A stretch of 8,946 bases of DNA from an uncultured Rhodospirillales bacterium (GTDB lineage Bacteria > Pseudomonadota > Alphaproteobacteria > Rhodospirillales > 2-02-FULL-58-16), in contig CAJXGZ010000084.1 in NCBI GenBank assembly GCA_913053795.1, forward strand, positions 1-8,946. The letters are read 5' to 3'. The notes under the pieces were generated by a model. It was not told where the DNA came from. It did not search any database and saw nothing but the letters and a program-made list of their open reading frames with translations. Positions 1 through 6,984 of this stretch are shown one piece after another. Position 1 is the first letter of the stretch. Every line of letters begins with the position of its first letter. The translations under genes were made by a program, and so were the position numbers.

Positions 1-81
1 CTGCCCGGCGCCGGCGGGCGGGGCCGCCGCCAGGGACAGGAATCCGATCACCGGCAAAAGCAGTTTTGTTTTCTCGAACAT
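1..81 (-). CDS. 5' end of a gene for an exported protein (partial)
   Basis: On the minus strand an ATG at 81-79 opens a frame that stays open for 27 codons to the left edge. The peptide begins MFEKTK, continues with a hydrophobic run (LLLPVIGFLSLAAA) and ends in a small-residue, proline-rich stretch (PPAGAGQ). This is the n-, h- and c-region pattern of a Sec signal peptide, with possible cleavage after an A-x-A near the end. A purine-rich GGTGGA lies about six bases upstream of the ATG as a possible ribosome binding site. The product is probably periplasmic or secreted. The mature part is outside the window, so function cannot be named. A chance ORF is possible, but the start, binding site and signal peptide together argue for a real gene. 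Confidence 0.6.
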   Translation of the reverse strand, partial: MFEKTKLLLPVIGFLSLAAAPPAGAGQ

Positions 82-242
82 GCCCAATCCACCATGGTTT
101 TTTCAACCGCCCGCAGCCTTCCAGCCGGGCGCGATCACCGATGCGTGGCGGTGTTTGCTTAAGGTGCAAATGGGTGGTGGGATAATTGGAAACAACAAGT
201 ATTTTTACTTTATGGTTTCCGGAATTACCCATGTCCCGCGTC

Positions 243-271
243 AGCCGCCGCTTTCCCGAACCGAACCAATG
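243..271 (+). repeat. 29-bp direct repeat, copy 1
   Basis: These 29 bases recur in the same orientation at 1611-1639 with one mismatch (C here, T there, at the 15th base). Similarity ends sharply on both sides. This copy lies in the 226-base gap between the exported-protein gene and the end of pyrF. I see no other gene or clear terminator in that gap (82-307). It may be a dispersed intergenic repeat or one boundary of an inserted segment. Confidence 0.75.
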
Positions 272-307
272 CCCGGCGTTAGGCGGCATATGCTTTGGAA
301 GTTGGTA

Positions 308-1081
308 TTAGGGTTCAAACAGTCCTTTTATTTTGGCCTGCATGTCTTGAGCCGCCTTAAAAGGATCGTTCGCTTCCCTTATTGGGCGGCCCACCTCTAT
401 GTGATCGGCGCCATTCATGAATGCTTTTTCTACATTCACGGTTCTTTTTTGATCATCCGTATTTTCCACGGGTCTAATCCCTGGGCAGACAATCAGAAAA
501 TTGCCGCCTAGCTCATCCCTTAGATCCGCGGCTTCCATGCCGGACGAAATTACGCCGTCGCAACCTATCTCCAACGCCCGTTGCGCCCTGGAAAGCACCA
601 ATTGGTGGACATCAACTTTGAAGCCAAGGGCAAGCAGGTCTGCATTATCTAGGCTTGTCAGGACCGTTACGGCTAGAATTTTTATGCTATTTTTCTCAGC
701 GCAAGCAGCCCGCAAGATTTGGTCATTCCCATGGACAGTAACAAACTCTGCTTTCTTGCCGCGCAATTGACGAACGGCGGAAGCAACAGTCCGGGGAACA
801 TCAAAAAACTTTAAATCTACAAGAACTTTTTTCCCTTGGTCATGCAGCCAATCGAGCAAGCCAAAATATTCACCGGCCATGAATAATTCCAGGCCGATTT
901 TGTAAAACGCCACTTCATCGCCCAATAGATTGACGAGCTTTTTTGCTTCTTGAGCGTCAGGCGTATCAAGCGCCAAGATTAACCGCTCACGCCAAGGCAT
1001 TTTTTTCGATGAAAGACCAATAAGGGAAGGTGCCGCCATTTTGTTCAAACTGGGTTCAGCCAATGCAGCGATTGCGGTCAT
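308..1081 (-). CDS. pyrF: orotidine 5'-phosphate decarboxylase
   Basis: This enzyme decarboxylates OMP to UMP, the last step of de novo pyrimidine synthesis, in the cytosol. Numbering from the start chosen here, the sequence shows LALD (D39), YKIG (K61), the catalytic D-x-K-x-x-D as D89, K91 and D94 (DLKFFDVP), H117, the PGIRP loop at 200-204 and the phosphate-binding GRPI at 231-234 (R232). The KFFDVPRTVASAVRQL wording fits a pyrF subgroup I recall from other proteobacteria; the more common form is KLHDIPNTV. Three ATGs compete. The one at 1081 has an AAGGGAG ribosome site at 1090-1096, eight bases upstream, giving 257 residues. The one at 1000 (MPWRERLILALD) gives about 230 residues, the usual family length, but has no visible ribosome site; 1039 lies between. 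The frame also extends to a TTG at 1138. The gene stands alone, transcribed away from the oxidase operon. Confidence 0.9.
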   Translation of the reverse strand: MTAIAALAEPSLNKMAAPSLIGLSSKKMPWRERLILALDTPDAQEAKKLVNLLGDEVAFYKIGLELFMAGEYFGLLDWLHDQGKKVLVDLKFFDVPRTVASAVRQLRGKKAEFVTVHGNDQILRAACAEKNSIKILAVTVLTSLDNADLLALGFKVDVHQLVLSRAQRALEIGCDGVISSGMEAADLRDELGGNFLIVCPGIRPVENTDDQKRTVNVEKAFMNGADHIEVGRPIREANDPFKAAQDMQAKIKGLFEP

Positions 1082-1089
1082 GGCCCCTG

Positions 1090-1096
1090 CTCCCTT
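1090..1096 (-). promoter_or_regulatory. ribosome binding site favouring the 1081 start of pyrF
   Basis: Read on the minus strand this is AAGGGAG, eight bases before the ATG at 1081. It is the only good Shine-Dalgarno match among the competing pyrF starts. It supports the longer form with a roughly 27-residue N-terminal extension. Confidence 0.5.
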
Positions 1097-1243
1097 AAAA
1101 ATCGACGGGGCAAGTGCGGAACGCTTTCGTGTAGACAACCGCGCAGGCCCTGTCCAGTCTATATGTGCGAATTGGGTCGGAAATTATCATTACGGCCTCC
1201 CTAACCACTACATCTTGTGCCTCAGCCTCGGGAAAATGTCAAT

Positions 1244-1280
1244 ATCTAATTAGATACTAGATAGCTATTAATTAGCTATT
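1244..1280. promoter_or_regulatory. palindrome and repeat cluster, candidate operator
   Basis: The gap between the divergent pyrF and small RHH gene holds a perfect 12-bp palindrome ATCTAATTAGAT (1244-1255), a perfect 8-bp palindrome ATAGCTAT (1261-1268), and TAGCTATT repeated directly at 1262-1269 and 1273-1280. The two repeats are 11 bp apart, about one helical turn, the kind of spacing seen in operators bound by tandem ribbon-helix-helix dimers. The cluster ends 26 bases before the ATG at 1307, so it could overlap that gene's promoter. On the minus strand a TTGACA at 1242-1237 could serve pyrF, but its -10 partner is poor. The regulatory role is inferred from pattern and position only. Confidence 0.4.
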
Positions 1281-1306
1281 CCAATGGTGCTAGTGTCATA
1301 CACCTT

Positions 1307-1537
1307 ATGGCAAAATCGTCCAAGAAGAGCCCGCCCCCGCCGCTGAATCCAAGCGTCCCAGCGCACACTCATCGGTATTTTCAGCAGTTGCGGAAGACAG
1401 GGGTCCACGGCACGACAATTAGCGAGGTGGCGCGGACTTTGATCTACGACCAAATTAAGTATCTTCTCAAGAAGGGAGCGCTCAGGTGGGAATATGATGA
1501 GGGCGATGACGAGGATAGTGGGAGAGACACCAATTAG
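1307..1537 (+). CDS. small probable ribbon-helix-helix (Arc/MetJ-type) protein
   Basis: The 76-residue product starts with a basic, proline-rich segment (AKSSKKSPPPPL). The core (residues about 19-57) reads HTHRYFQQLRKTGVHGTTISEVARTL followed by a Lys-rich helix. The TGVxGxTxxEVARTLI wording is typical of small ribbon-helix-helix proteins, in which a strand pairs in the dimer to contact DNA and two helices follow. The last 14 residues are strongly acidic (EYDEGDDEDSG). No clear Shine-Dalgarno precedes the ATG. The gene is divergent from pyrF, with a palindrome-rich stretch just upstream, which fits an autoregulating DNA-binding protein. No toxin-like partner gene lies beside it, so an antitoxin role is not supported. 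The family call rests on motif recognition; the target is unknown. Confidence 0.6.
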   Translation: MAKSSKKSPPPPLNPSVPAHTHRYFQQLRKTGVHGTTISEVARTLIYDQIKYLLKKGALRWEYDEGDDEDSGRDTN

Positions 1538-1599
1538 CTACCCTTGGCCCCGTTCACGAAGATAGCGATTGCGGCCAACAGATGGCGCAGCGGAAGTTT

Positions 1600-1616
1600 G
1601 CGGCTTTATAAGCCGC
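1600..1616 (+). terminator. short hairpin after the RHH gene, possible weak terminator
   Basis: GCGGCTT (1600-1606) and AAGCCGC (1610-1616) form a perfect 7-bp stem around a TAT loop, 62 bases past the stop of the small gene. Only a short T run (TTT) follows a few bases later, so termination would be weak. The right arm runs into repeat copy 2. The hairpin may therefore belong to the repeat, although copy 1 lacks the left arm. Confidence 0.3.
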
Positions 1617-1639
1617 CGCTTTCCTGAACCGAACCAATG
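1611..1639 (+). repeat. 29-bp direct repeat, copy 2
   Basis: This matches 243-271 at 28 of 29 positions in the same orientation. It lies between the RHH gene and the oxidase operon leader. The two copies bracket pyrF and the RHH gene, about 1.37 kb apart. No transposase, integrase or tRNA end is visible beside either copy. Confidence 0.75.
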
Positions 1640-1672
1640 TCTTGAAAAATGCATTGTGGCGGCGAATTTAAT

Positions 1673-1686
1673 TTCTTATCTATCAA
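1673..1686 (+). promoter_or_regulatory. degenerate FNR/FixK-like box
   Basis: The 14-mer TTCTTATCTATCAA has a perfect right half (ATCAA) of the FNR/FixK consensus TTGAT-N4-ATCAA and a 3-of-5 left half. Its centre is about 60 bases before the start site predicted from the -10 at 1727-1732, close to the class I FNR position. FNR/FixK control is usual for cbb3 operons in alphaproteobacteria. The left half is poor and the stretch is AT-rich, so chance is a real alternative. Confidence 0.25.
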
Positions 1687-1726
1687 ATTAAGAATAATTA
1701 TAAGAGCCGTGATAAAATCGGATGTC

Positions 1727-1732
1727 TATAAT
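1727..1732 (+). promoter_or_regulatory. -10 box of the cbb3 operon promoter
   Basis: A perfect TATAAT lies 31 bases before the ccoN ATG, in an AT-rich leader. Seventeen bases upstream there is no recognisable -35 (AGAGCC region). A good -10 with no -35 fits an activator-dependent promoter. Transcription would start near 1739, leaving a leader of about 25 bases. Confidence 0.45.
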
Positions 1733-1763
1733 AAAGCTCTAAAGCAAGAAAGCGGATACTGGC

Positions 1764-3266
1764 ATGAATCAAGGGATTATGGCCGCTGGGGCCGTGGGCG
1801 GCGCGCAAGACGCGGCCGCCTACAATGAAGACATTGTCAAAAAATTCACCATCGCTGCTGTTATCTGGGCGCTTGTCGGCTTCCTAGCCGGTATTCTCAT
1901 CGCTTTCCAGCTGGTCTTTCCTGCTCTCAATTTTGATCTTGAGTGGACCACGTTCGGGCGCTTGCGTCCGGTCCACACGTCGGCGGTGGTCTTCGCCTTC
2001 GGCGGCAACATTCTGATCGGCACCTCTTTTTACATTGTTCAACGGACCTGCCGGGCGCCCCTTTTCGGCGGGCCGGGCCTCGCCAATTTCATCTTCTGGG
2101 GCTACCAGGCCTTCATCGTTCTCGCCGCTTCCGGCTATGTGCTGGGCGTCACCCAGAGCAAGGAATACGCCGAGCCCGAGTGGTACGCCGATCTGTGGCT
2201 GACCGTTATCTGGGTGCTTTATCTGATCGTTTACGTCGGCACCATCGTCAAACGCCGGGAGCCCCATATTTACGTGGCCAACTGGTTCTATCTGGCCTTC
2301 ATCATCACCATCGCCATGCTGCATATAGGCAACAATATCGCGGTTCCGGTGTCCCTGTTCGGGACCAAGAGCTACATCGCCTCCGCCGGCGTCCGCGACG
2401 CCATGATCCAGTGGTGGTACGGCCACAACGCCGTCGGCTTCTTCCTTACCGCCGGGTTCTTAGGGATGATGTACTACTTTATCCCCAAGCAGGCGGAGCG
2501 CCCGGTCTATTCCTACCGGCTCTCCATCATCCATTTCTGGGCGCTTATTTTCCTCTATGTCTGGGCCGGGCCCCATCATCTGCACTATACGGCGCTGCCC
2601 GACTGGGCGCAGACCTTGGGCATGACTTTTTCCGTCATGCTGTGGGTGCCGTCGTGGGGCGGCATGATCAACGGCTTTATGACTCTGTCCGGGGCCTGGG
2701 ACAAGCTGCGCACCGATCCCGTCCTGCGCTTCCTGGTGACCTCGGTGGCCTTCTACGGCATGAGCACTTTCGAGGGTCCGGTGATGGCCATCAAGGCGGT
2801 GAACAGCCTTAGCCACTACACGGACTGGACCATAGGGCACGTGCACGCCGGGGCCTTGGGTTGGAACGCCTTCATCAGCTTCGGGGCGCTGTACTTCCTG
2901 GTTCCAAGGCTGTGGAAGCGCGAGCGGCTGTACTCCATCCGGTTGGTGACGCTGCATTTCTGGGTGGCTACCCTGGGCGTGGTTCTCTACATCGTGTCCA
3001 TGTGGATTTCCGGCATCATGCAGGGCTTGATGTGGCGGGCTTATGACGAGCTGGGCTTCCTCCAGTACTCCTTCATCGAAACCGTCGAGGCCATGCGTCC
3101 CTACTACGCGATCCGCGGCGTCGGCGGCGTTCTGTTCATCGCCGGCGCGGTGATCATGGTCTACAACCTGTGGCGCACCGTTAAGGGCGACATCCGCGAG
3201 GAGGCCGCTTACGAACTCGCCCCCCATGCGCCCGCGCCTCATGAGGTTGAGAAAACGCCGTCATGA
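1764..3266 (+). CDS. ccoN: cbb3-type cytochrome c oxidase subunit I, CcoN
   Basis: This is the catalytic subunit of the cbb3 oxidase. It reduces O2 to water at a heme b3-CuB centre in the inner membrane and pumps protons. The 500 residues carry the full ligand set of the family: H71 and H361 for low-spin heme b, H359 for heme b3, and H221, H271 and H272 for CuB. Y265 sits where the His-Tyr crosslink of C-family oxidases forms, and E337 matches the conserved glutamate near the active site (both by comparison with Pseudomonas stutzeri CcoN from memory). It has many hydrophobic helices, with an N-terminal tail of about 25 residues. Length is within the usual 470-540. The ribosome site is weak; the ATG is the first in frame after the promoter. 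Its TGA overlaps the ccoO ATG by 4 bp. It looks fully functional. Confidence 0.97.
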   Translation: MNQGIMAAGAVGGAQDAAAYNEDIVKKFTIAAVIWALVGFLAGILIAFQLVFPALNFDLEWTTFGRLRPVHTSAVVFAFGGNILIGTSFYIVQRTCRAPLFGGPGLANFIFWGYQAFIVLAASGYVLGVTQSKEYAEPEWYADLWLTVIWVLYLIVYVGTIVKRREPHIYVANWFYLAFIITIAMLHIGNNIAVPVSLFGTKSYIASAGVRDAMIQWWYGHNAVGFFLTAGFLGMMYYFIPKQAERPVYSYRLSIIHFWALIFLYVWAGPHHLHYTALPDWAQTLGMTFSVMLWVPSWGGMINGFMTLSGAWDKLRTDPVLRFLVTSVAFYGMSTFEGPVMAIKAVNSLSHYTDWTIGHVHAGALGWNAFISFGALYFLVPRLWKRERLYSIRLVTLHFWVATLGVVLYIVSMWISGIMQGLMWRAYDELGFLQYSFIETVEAMRPYYAIRGVGGVLFIAGAVIMVYNLWRTVKGDIREEAAYELAPHAPAPHEVEKTPS

Positions 3267-4003
3267 AGAAGAGACTTTTGGAAAAACACAAGCTCCTGGA
3301 GACCAACGTCGTTCTTCTGTGTGTCCTCATTCTGATCACCGTGTCCATCGGCGGCTTGGTGCAGATCGTTCCTCTCTTCACCATCGAGGGCACAATCGAA
3401 AAGGTGGAGGGCATGCGTCCCTATTCGCCGCTTGAGCTGGCGGGCGGCAATATCTACATCCGCGAGGGCTGTTACCTGTGCCACAGCCAGATGATTCGTC
3501 CCTTCCGTGACGAATACGAGCGCTACGGCCATTACAGCTTGGCCGCCGAAAGCATGTACGATCATCCTTTCCAGTGGGGCTCCAAGCGCACGGGACCGGA
3601 CCTGGCCCGGGTCGGCGGCAAGTACTCCAACGAGTGGCACGCCGTTCACCTGATCGATCCCCGCAGCGTGGTTCCGGAATCCATTATGCCGCCTTACGCC
3701 TTTTTGGCGCGCAAAGACCTCGCCTTCGATGACGCCGCCGAGCACTTGAGGACCTTGCGCGTGGTCGGCGTTCCCTATACCGACGCTCAGATCGGGAAAG
3801 CCGCCGAGGATCTGAAGACCCAGGCCGTGGGCGATGAGGACAAGGCGGAGGAATTGCTGGCGCGCTATCCCAAGGCGCCGCTCGGCGATTTCGACGGAGA
3901 TCCGTCGCGAATCACCGAGCTGGACGCCCTAATTGCTTATTTGCAGATGCGGGGAAACCTGGTGGACTTCACCGCCTTTGATCCGGAATCAGCGAGGCGA
4001 TAG
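3263..4003 (+). CDS. ccoO: cbb3 oxidase subunit II, mono-heme cytochrome c CcoO
   Basis: CcoO passes electrons from CcoP to the low-spin heme of CcoN. The 246-residue protein has one N-terminal anchor helix (about 16-38) and then a periplasmic domain. The heme c site is CYLCH (C70, C73, H74), and the likely axial methionine is M142 in ESIMPPYAF. The stretch [17 protein letters not shown] and the [17 protein letters not shown] segment are hallmark CcoO/FixO sequence. The start is the ATG in the ATGA overlap with ccoN, which implies coupled translation; no strong ribosome site is needed or seen. The stop is TAG at 4001, three bases before ccoQ. Confidence 0.97.
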   Translation: MKKRLLEKHKLLETNVVLLCVLILITVSIGGLVQIVPLFTIEGTIEKVEGMRPYSPLELAGGNIYIREGCYLCHSQMIRPFRDEYERYGHYSLAAESMYDHPFQWGSKRTGPDLARVGGKYSNEWHAVHLIDPRSVVPESIMPPYAFLARKDLAFDDAAEHLRTLRVVGVPYTDAQIGKAAEDLKTQAVGDEDKAEELLARYPKAPLGDFDGDPSRITELDALIAYLQMRGNLVDFTAFDPESARR

Positions 4004-4006
4004 AAG

Positions 4007-4165
4007 ATGGATAACGAAATTTTGGCGACGGTCGGCGGAACGGCTTGGGGAGTTTGGCTGATGATCCTGTTCGCCGGGATCATCTTCTGGGCCTTTCGCC
4101 CCAAAAACAAGAAGCGCTTCGAGGACGACGGCATGATCCCCTTTCGGGAAGATGGGGAGCGCTAG
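4007..4165 (+). CDS. ccoQ: cbb3 oxidase small subunit CcoQ
   Basis: This is a 52-residue frame in the gap between ccoO and ccoP. A single transmembrane helix (about residues 13-30, WGVWLMILFAGIIFWAF) is followed by a basic RPKNKKRFEDD stretch and an acidic tail with DDGMIPFRED. That is the standard CcoQ/FixQ layout: N-terminus outside, one helix, charged cytoplasmic tail. In other bacteria CcoQ stabilises the complex, especially CcoP association and resistance to oxygen. A GAGG at 3994-3997 lies nine bases before the ATG. The TAG stop abuts the ccoP ATG directly. Position, size and topology make the call safe, even though the family has little sequence conservation. Confidence 0.92.
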   Translation: MDNEILATVGGTAWGVWLMILFAGIIFWAFRPKNKKRFEDDGMIPFREDGER

Positions 4166-5038
4166 ATGGCCGAAGTGGAAAAAGACGCGCACAGCGGAAC
4201 CGACACCACCGGATACGAGTGGGACGGCATCAAGGAGCTGGACACTCCCATGCCCCGGTGGTTTCTCTACGCCTTCTGCGCCACCATCCTCTGGTCCTTC
4301 GCCTATTGGGTGGCCTATCCGGCGTGGCCCAGCCTCAGCGGCTACACCAAGGGAGTCCTCGGCTATTCCTCCCGCGGCGCCCTGGAGGAGGACTTGGCGG
4401 CGGCCAGGCGGAGCCGCGCGTCGTGGCTGGTGAAGTTTGAAAAGCTGTCCGTCGCGGAGATCGTCAAGGATCCTGAATTGCTCAACTACGCGATGGCCGG
4501 CGGCCGCGTGATCTTCGCCGAGAATTGTGCGCCCTGCCATGGCTCCAGCGGCTCGGGCAGGCCCGGCTACCCGGTGCTGGCCGATGACGACTGGCTGTGG
4601 GGCGGGACTCTGGAGGACATCAAGACCTCCATCGTCTATGGAATCCGCTCCACTCATGAGGACGCCAAAAGCAGCGAGATGCCCAGCTTCGCCGCCGGCG
4701 GCGAAGAAGGAGAGGGCCTCTCCAGGAAAAACCTTGAAGTCCTCGCCGATTACGTGGCCGCCCTGTCCCAGGAGGGCGGCGACAAAAAATCCAAAGGCTG
4801 GGAGCTGTTCGAGGAGAACTGCTCCGCCTGTCACGGCGAGGACGGCAAGGGCGTCCAGGAGATGGGCGCGCCCAACCTGACCGACGGCATCTGGCTGTAC
4901 GCCGAGGGCCGCGACGCCGTTATCCGGCAGATTACGTCGCCCAGGCACGGCGTCATGCCCTCATGGCTCGTCCGCCTGGATGACGTGGCCATCAAGCAGG
5001 CCGCCGTCTATGTGCATTCCCTTGGCGGCGGTAAATAA
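4166..5038 (+). CDS. ccoP: cbb3 oxidase subunit III, di-heme cytochrome c CcoP
   Basis: CcoP receives electrons from soluble or membrane cytochromes c and feeds CcoO. The 290-residue protein has the N-terminal YEWDGIKELDTPMPRWF motif, one anchor helix (about 33-53) ending in the typical YWVAYPAWP, and two c-type domains. Heme sites are CAPCH (C121, C124, H125) and CSACH (C219, C222, H223). Likely axial methionines are M172 (SSEMPSF) and M264 (HGVMPSW). A GGGGAG at 4154-4159 lies six bases before the ATG, and the start abuts the ccoQ stop. Length is normal. It ends with TAA, so TAA does act as a stop in this genome, which matters for reading ccoG. Confidence 0.97.
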   Translation: MAEVEKDAHSGTDTTGYEWDGIKELDTPMPRWFLYAFCATILWSFAYWVAYPAWPSLSGYTKGVLGYSSRGALEEDLAAARRSRASWLVKFEKLSVAEIVKDPELLNYAMAGGRVIFAENCAPCHGSSGSGRPGYPVLADDDWLWGGTLEDIKTSIVYGIRSTHEDAKSSEMPSFAAGGEEGEGLSRKNLEVLADYVAALSQEGGDKKSKGWELFEENCSACHGEDGKGVQEMGAPNLTDGIWLYAEGRDAVIRQITSPRHGVMPSWLVRLDDVAIKQAAVYVHSLGGGK

Positions 5039-5055
5039 GAGTCTATCCGAGTAAC

Positions 5056-6489
5056 ATGAACGAACCAAAGCCGCTGGCGCTTTACGAATCACATAAGAAA
5101 ATCTATCCGAAAAGCGTCACGGGGACGTTTCGCATCCTCAAATGGCGGGTCGGTTGGCTGCTATTCGGGATTTATTTCGTGACGCCGTGGCTGCGTTGGG
5201 ACCGGGGCCCGGACGCGCCCAACTAAGCCATATTGCTGGATATCGACGGGCGGCGCGCCTATTTCTTCGGCCTCGAGTTCTGGCCCCAGGAGATCTACTT
5301 CCTGGCCGGACTTCTGATTTTCGTGGCGGTGGCCCTGTTCCTGGCGACGGCGCTGCTGGGGCGCGTGTATTGCGGCTTCACCTGTCCCCAGACCATGTGG
5401 ACCGACCTGTTCATGAGTGTGGGCCGCCTCATCGAGGGCGACCGCAACCGGCGCCTGAAACTCAAAAACGCTCCCCTGTCCCTTGAAAAAATCACCAAGA
5501 AGGCCCTCAAGCATTTCATCTGGCTCGTCATCTCGTTTTTTACCGCCTTCACCTTCGTTCTGTATTTCAATGAAGCGCCGGCTGCTGCTGCTGATATTCT
5601 GGCCGGGCGCGTAGGTCCCTGGGCCAACGCCGCCGTCGTTTTGTTGACCCTGTCCACCTACCTCTTCGCCGGCTGGCTGCGCGAGCAGATTTGCATTTAC
5701 ATGTGCCCGTGGCTGCGTTTCCAGGTGGCCATGTTCGACGAGGACTCGTTGATCGTCACCTATGAGGAATGGCGCGGCGAGCCCCGGGGCAAAGCCAAAA
5801 TCGGGCAATCCTTCGACGGCCGCGGCCACTGCGTGAATTGCAACAATTGCGTTCTCGTCTGTCCCACCGGCGTCGACATCCGCAAGGGCCAGCAGGTGGC
5901 CTGCATCGGCTGCGCCTTGTGCATCGACGCCTGCGATTCAATCATGGACAAGTTCAACCTGCCCCGGGGCCTGATCGCCTATGATTCCGAGGACAACCAG
6001 GTGGCGCGGGCCAAGGAGCGGCCGGCAAAGATCCGCCTGTGGCGTGTGCGCACCTTCGCTTATGGGGCCATTCTTCTCCTGATCGCCGCGTTCATAGCCT
6101 ACAATTTGGCGTTACGCGAGAACCTGGAGATCAACGTGCAGGCGGACAGGGCGCCGTATTTCGTCACCCTGACCGACGGCCGCATCCGTAGCGGCTACAC
6201 CTTCAAGGTCGTCAACAAGCAGCGCAAACCCCGGACCTTCGTCTTGAGCCTCAGAGGCGTCGAGGGCGCCGTCATGCGCGTCATCGGCCATGGCGGGGAC
6301 GACGCGGCGTCCGTTGAGCTTGACGTCGGCGCCGACAAGGTGGGGGCCTTCCGCGTTTTCATCAAGGCGGACCCCAAAAAGCTTTCCGGCAAGTCCGCGC
6401 TAATCGTCTTCGCGCTCAAGGACAAGGAAAGCGGTGAGACCTTCAGGCACAACGCCATGCTGCATGGCCCGGGAAGGAAAACCCCATGA
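5056..6489 (+). pseudogene. ccoG: ccoG interrupted by an in-frame TAA at codon 57
   Basis: CcoG is a membrane protein with two [4Fe-4S] clusters that reduces Cu(II) to Cu(I) for cbb3 assembly. The full frame is 477 codons, the usual CcoG length, and starts 17 bases after ccoP with a typical opening (LYESHKKIYPKSVTGTFR, first helix about 35-48, then LRWDRGPDAPN). TAA (5224-5226) follows, then the same frame continues with AILLDIDGRRAYFFG. In family members I recall the sequence at this point as PDQAVLLDL, so the stop sits where glutamine is expected, one C-to-T change from CAA. There is no frameshift and the rest is intact, so the mutation is recent, a sequencing error, or tolerated through readthrough or restart. 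As written, the ribosome would end after 56 residues. Confidence 0.85.
5233..6489 (+). CDS. ccoG: CcoG main reading frame after the stop (polyferredoxin-like cupric reductase)
   Basis: This open part encodes residues 60-477 of CcoG and could in principle start at TTG 5233, although no ribosome site precedes it and it would lack the first membrane helix. It retains the membrane motif CGFTCPQTMW (C106 and C110 in full-length numbering) and CIYMCPW (C213, C217). It also has two ferredoxin-type cluster motifs, C259-x2-C262-x2-C265-x3-C269 and C283-x2-C286-x2-C289-x3-C293. A further helix (about 331-350) and a C-terminal Ig-like periplasmic domain rich in beta strands (about 355-475) follow. No residue of the Fe-S sites is lost. 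The stop is TGA within the ATGA overlap with ccoH. If CcoG is made at all, this portion supplies its redox function. Confidence 0.8.
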   Translation: MLDIDGRRAYFFGLEFWPQEIYFLAGLLIFVAVALFLATALLGRVYCGFTCPQTMWTDLFMSVGRLIEGDRNRRLKLKNAPLSLEKITKKALKHFIWLVISFFTAFTFVLYFNEAPAAAADILAGRVGPWANAAVVLLTLSTYLFAGWLREQICIYMCPWLRFQVAMFDEDSLIVTYEEWRGEPRGKAKIGQSFDGRGHCVNCNNCVLVCPTGVDIRKGQQVACIGCALCIDACDSIMDKFNLPRGLIAYDSEDNQVARAKERPAKIRLWRVRTFAYGAILLLIAAFIAYNLALRENLEINVQADRAPYFVTLTDGRIRSGYTFKVVNKQRKPRTFVLSLRGVEGAVMRVIGHGGDDAASVELDVGADKVGAFRVFIKADPKKLSGKSALIVFALKDKESGETFRHNAMLHGPGRKTP

Positions 6490-6971
6490 CAAAAGTTCGG
6501 GAAAAAGGCCGGGAGAAGGGGTGGTGGTATCCCTGGATCTTCGTCGCCTTCATGGGGGTCGTGGTGACCGTCAACTTGGTTTTTATGGTCCTCGCCAACA
6601 AAACCTGGACGGGCCTGGAAACCGAGGGGGCTTACGAAAAGGGCCTCGCCTACAACAAGGCGCTCTTGGGCGCCAAGGCTCAGGCGGCCCTCGGCTGGCG
6701 GATGGATTTCCAGTTTACGCCGGTGGAGGGCAAGCTGTCGGCTGCGTTCCACGGCCCTGGCGGAGAGGCCCTCACCGGCATGAAGGTCAAGGCTTTGCTG
6801 ATCCGCCCCACCCGGGAGGGCTTTGACTTTTCCATCGATCTTGAAGATAAGGGCGGCGGAACCTACGCCGCCGTCATCGATCCGCCCCTGCCGGGACGAT
6901 GGACGGTGCGCATCCACGCCTACCGGGGCGCGGACAGCTTCCAGATAAAGCGGGAAATTATGGCGCCTTGA
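6486..6971 (+). CDS. ccoH: cbb3 assembly protein CcoH (FixH family)
   Basis: CcoH/FixH is a single-pass membrane protein needed for stable cbb3 assembly, acting with the copper-delivery proteins. The 161-residue product has a short basic cytoplasmic start (KVREKGREKG), a helix at about 13-37 beginning WWYPWIFVAFMGVVV, and a periplasmic domain. The NxxEGAYEKGLAYNK-like stretch (about 45-58) is typical of FixH, as is the late PPLPGRWTVRIHAYRG. The WYPW motif at the helix start matches the family. An AAGGA at 6474-6478 lies seven bases before the ATG, and the start overlaps the end of ccoG by 4 bp. Length is normal. The usual next gene, ccoI, is absent here. Confidence 0.92.
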   Translation: MTKVREKGREKGWWYPWIFVAFMGVVVTVNLVFMVLANKTWTGLETEGAYEKGLAYNKALLGAKAQAALGWRMDFQFTPVEGKLSAAFHGPGGEALTGMKVKALLIRPTREGFDFSIDLEDKGGGTYAAVIDPPLPGRWTVRIHAYRGADSFQIKREIMAP

Positions 6972-6984
6972 ATTGGCCTTCTAT

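Noticed and set aside
80..511. Plus-strand 143-residue open frame overlapping pyrF
   Set aside because: It runs antisense across the end of pyrF, has no recognisable domain or ribosome site, and its composition looks like translated noncoding sequence.
1307..1537. Antitoxin of a toxin-antitoxin pair
   Set aside because: No toxin-sized partner gene lies directly before or after it; the next gene downstream is ccoN and the upstream one is pyrF on the other strand.
1884..2426. Long minus-strand frames antisense to ccoN (also 2460-3242)
   Set aside because: These are shadow frames caused by GC-rich codon use of ccoN; the products are His/Gly/Gln-rich with no family features, while ccoN is unambiguous.
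3989..4948. 319-residue minus-strand frame antisense to ccoQ and ccoP
   Set aside because: It is the mirror of strongly supported ccoQ and ccoP coding sequence and has no domain of its own.
5056..6489. Reassignment of TAA to glutamine in this genome as the explanation for the ccoG stop
   Set aside because: TAA ends ccoP, pyrF and the last gene at sensible positions, and no other gene in the window has an internal TAA.
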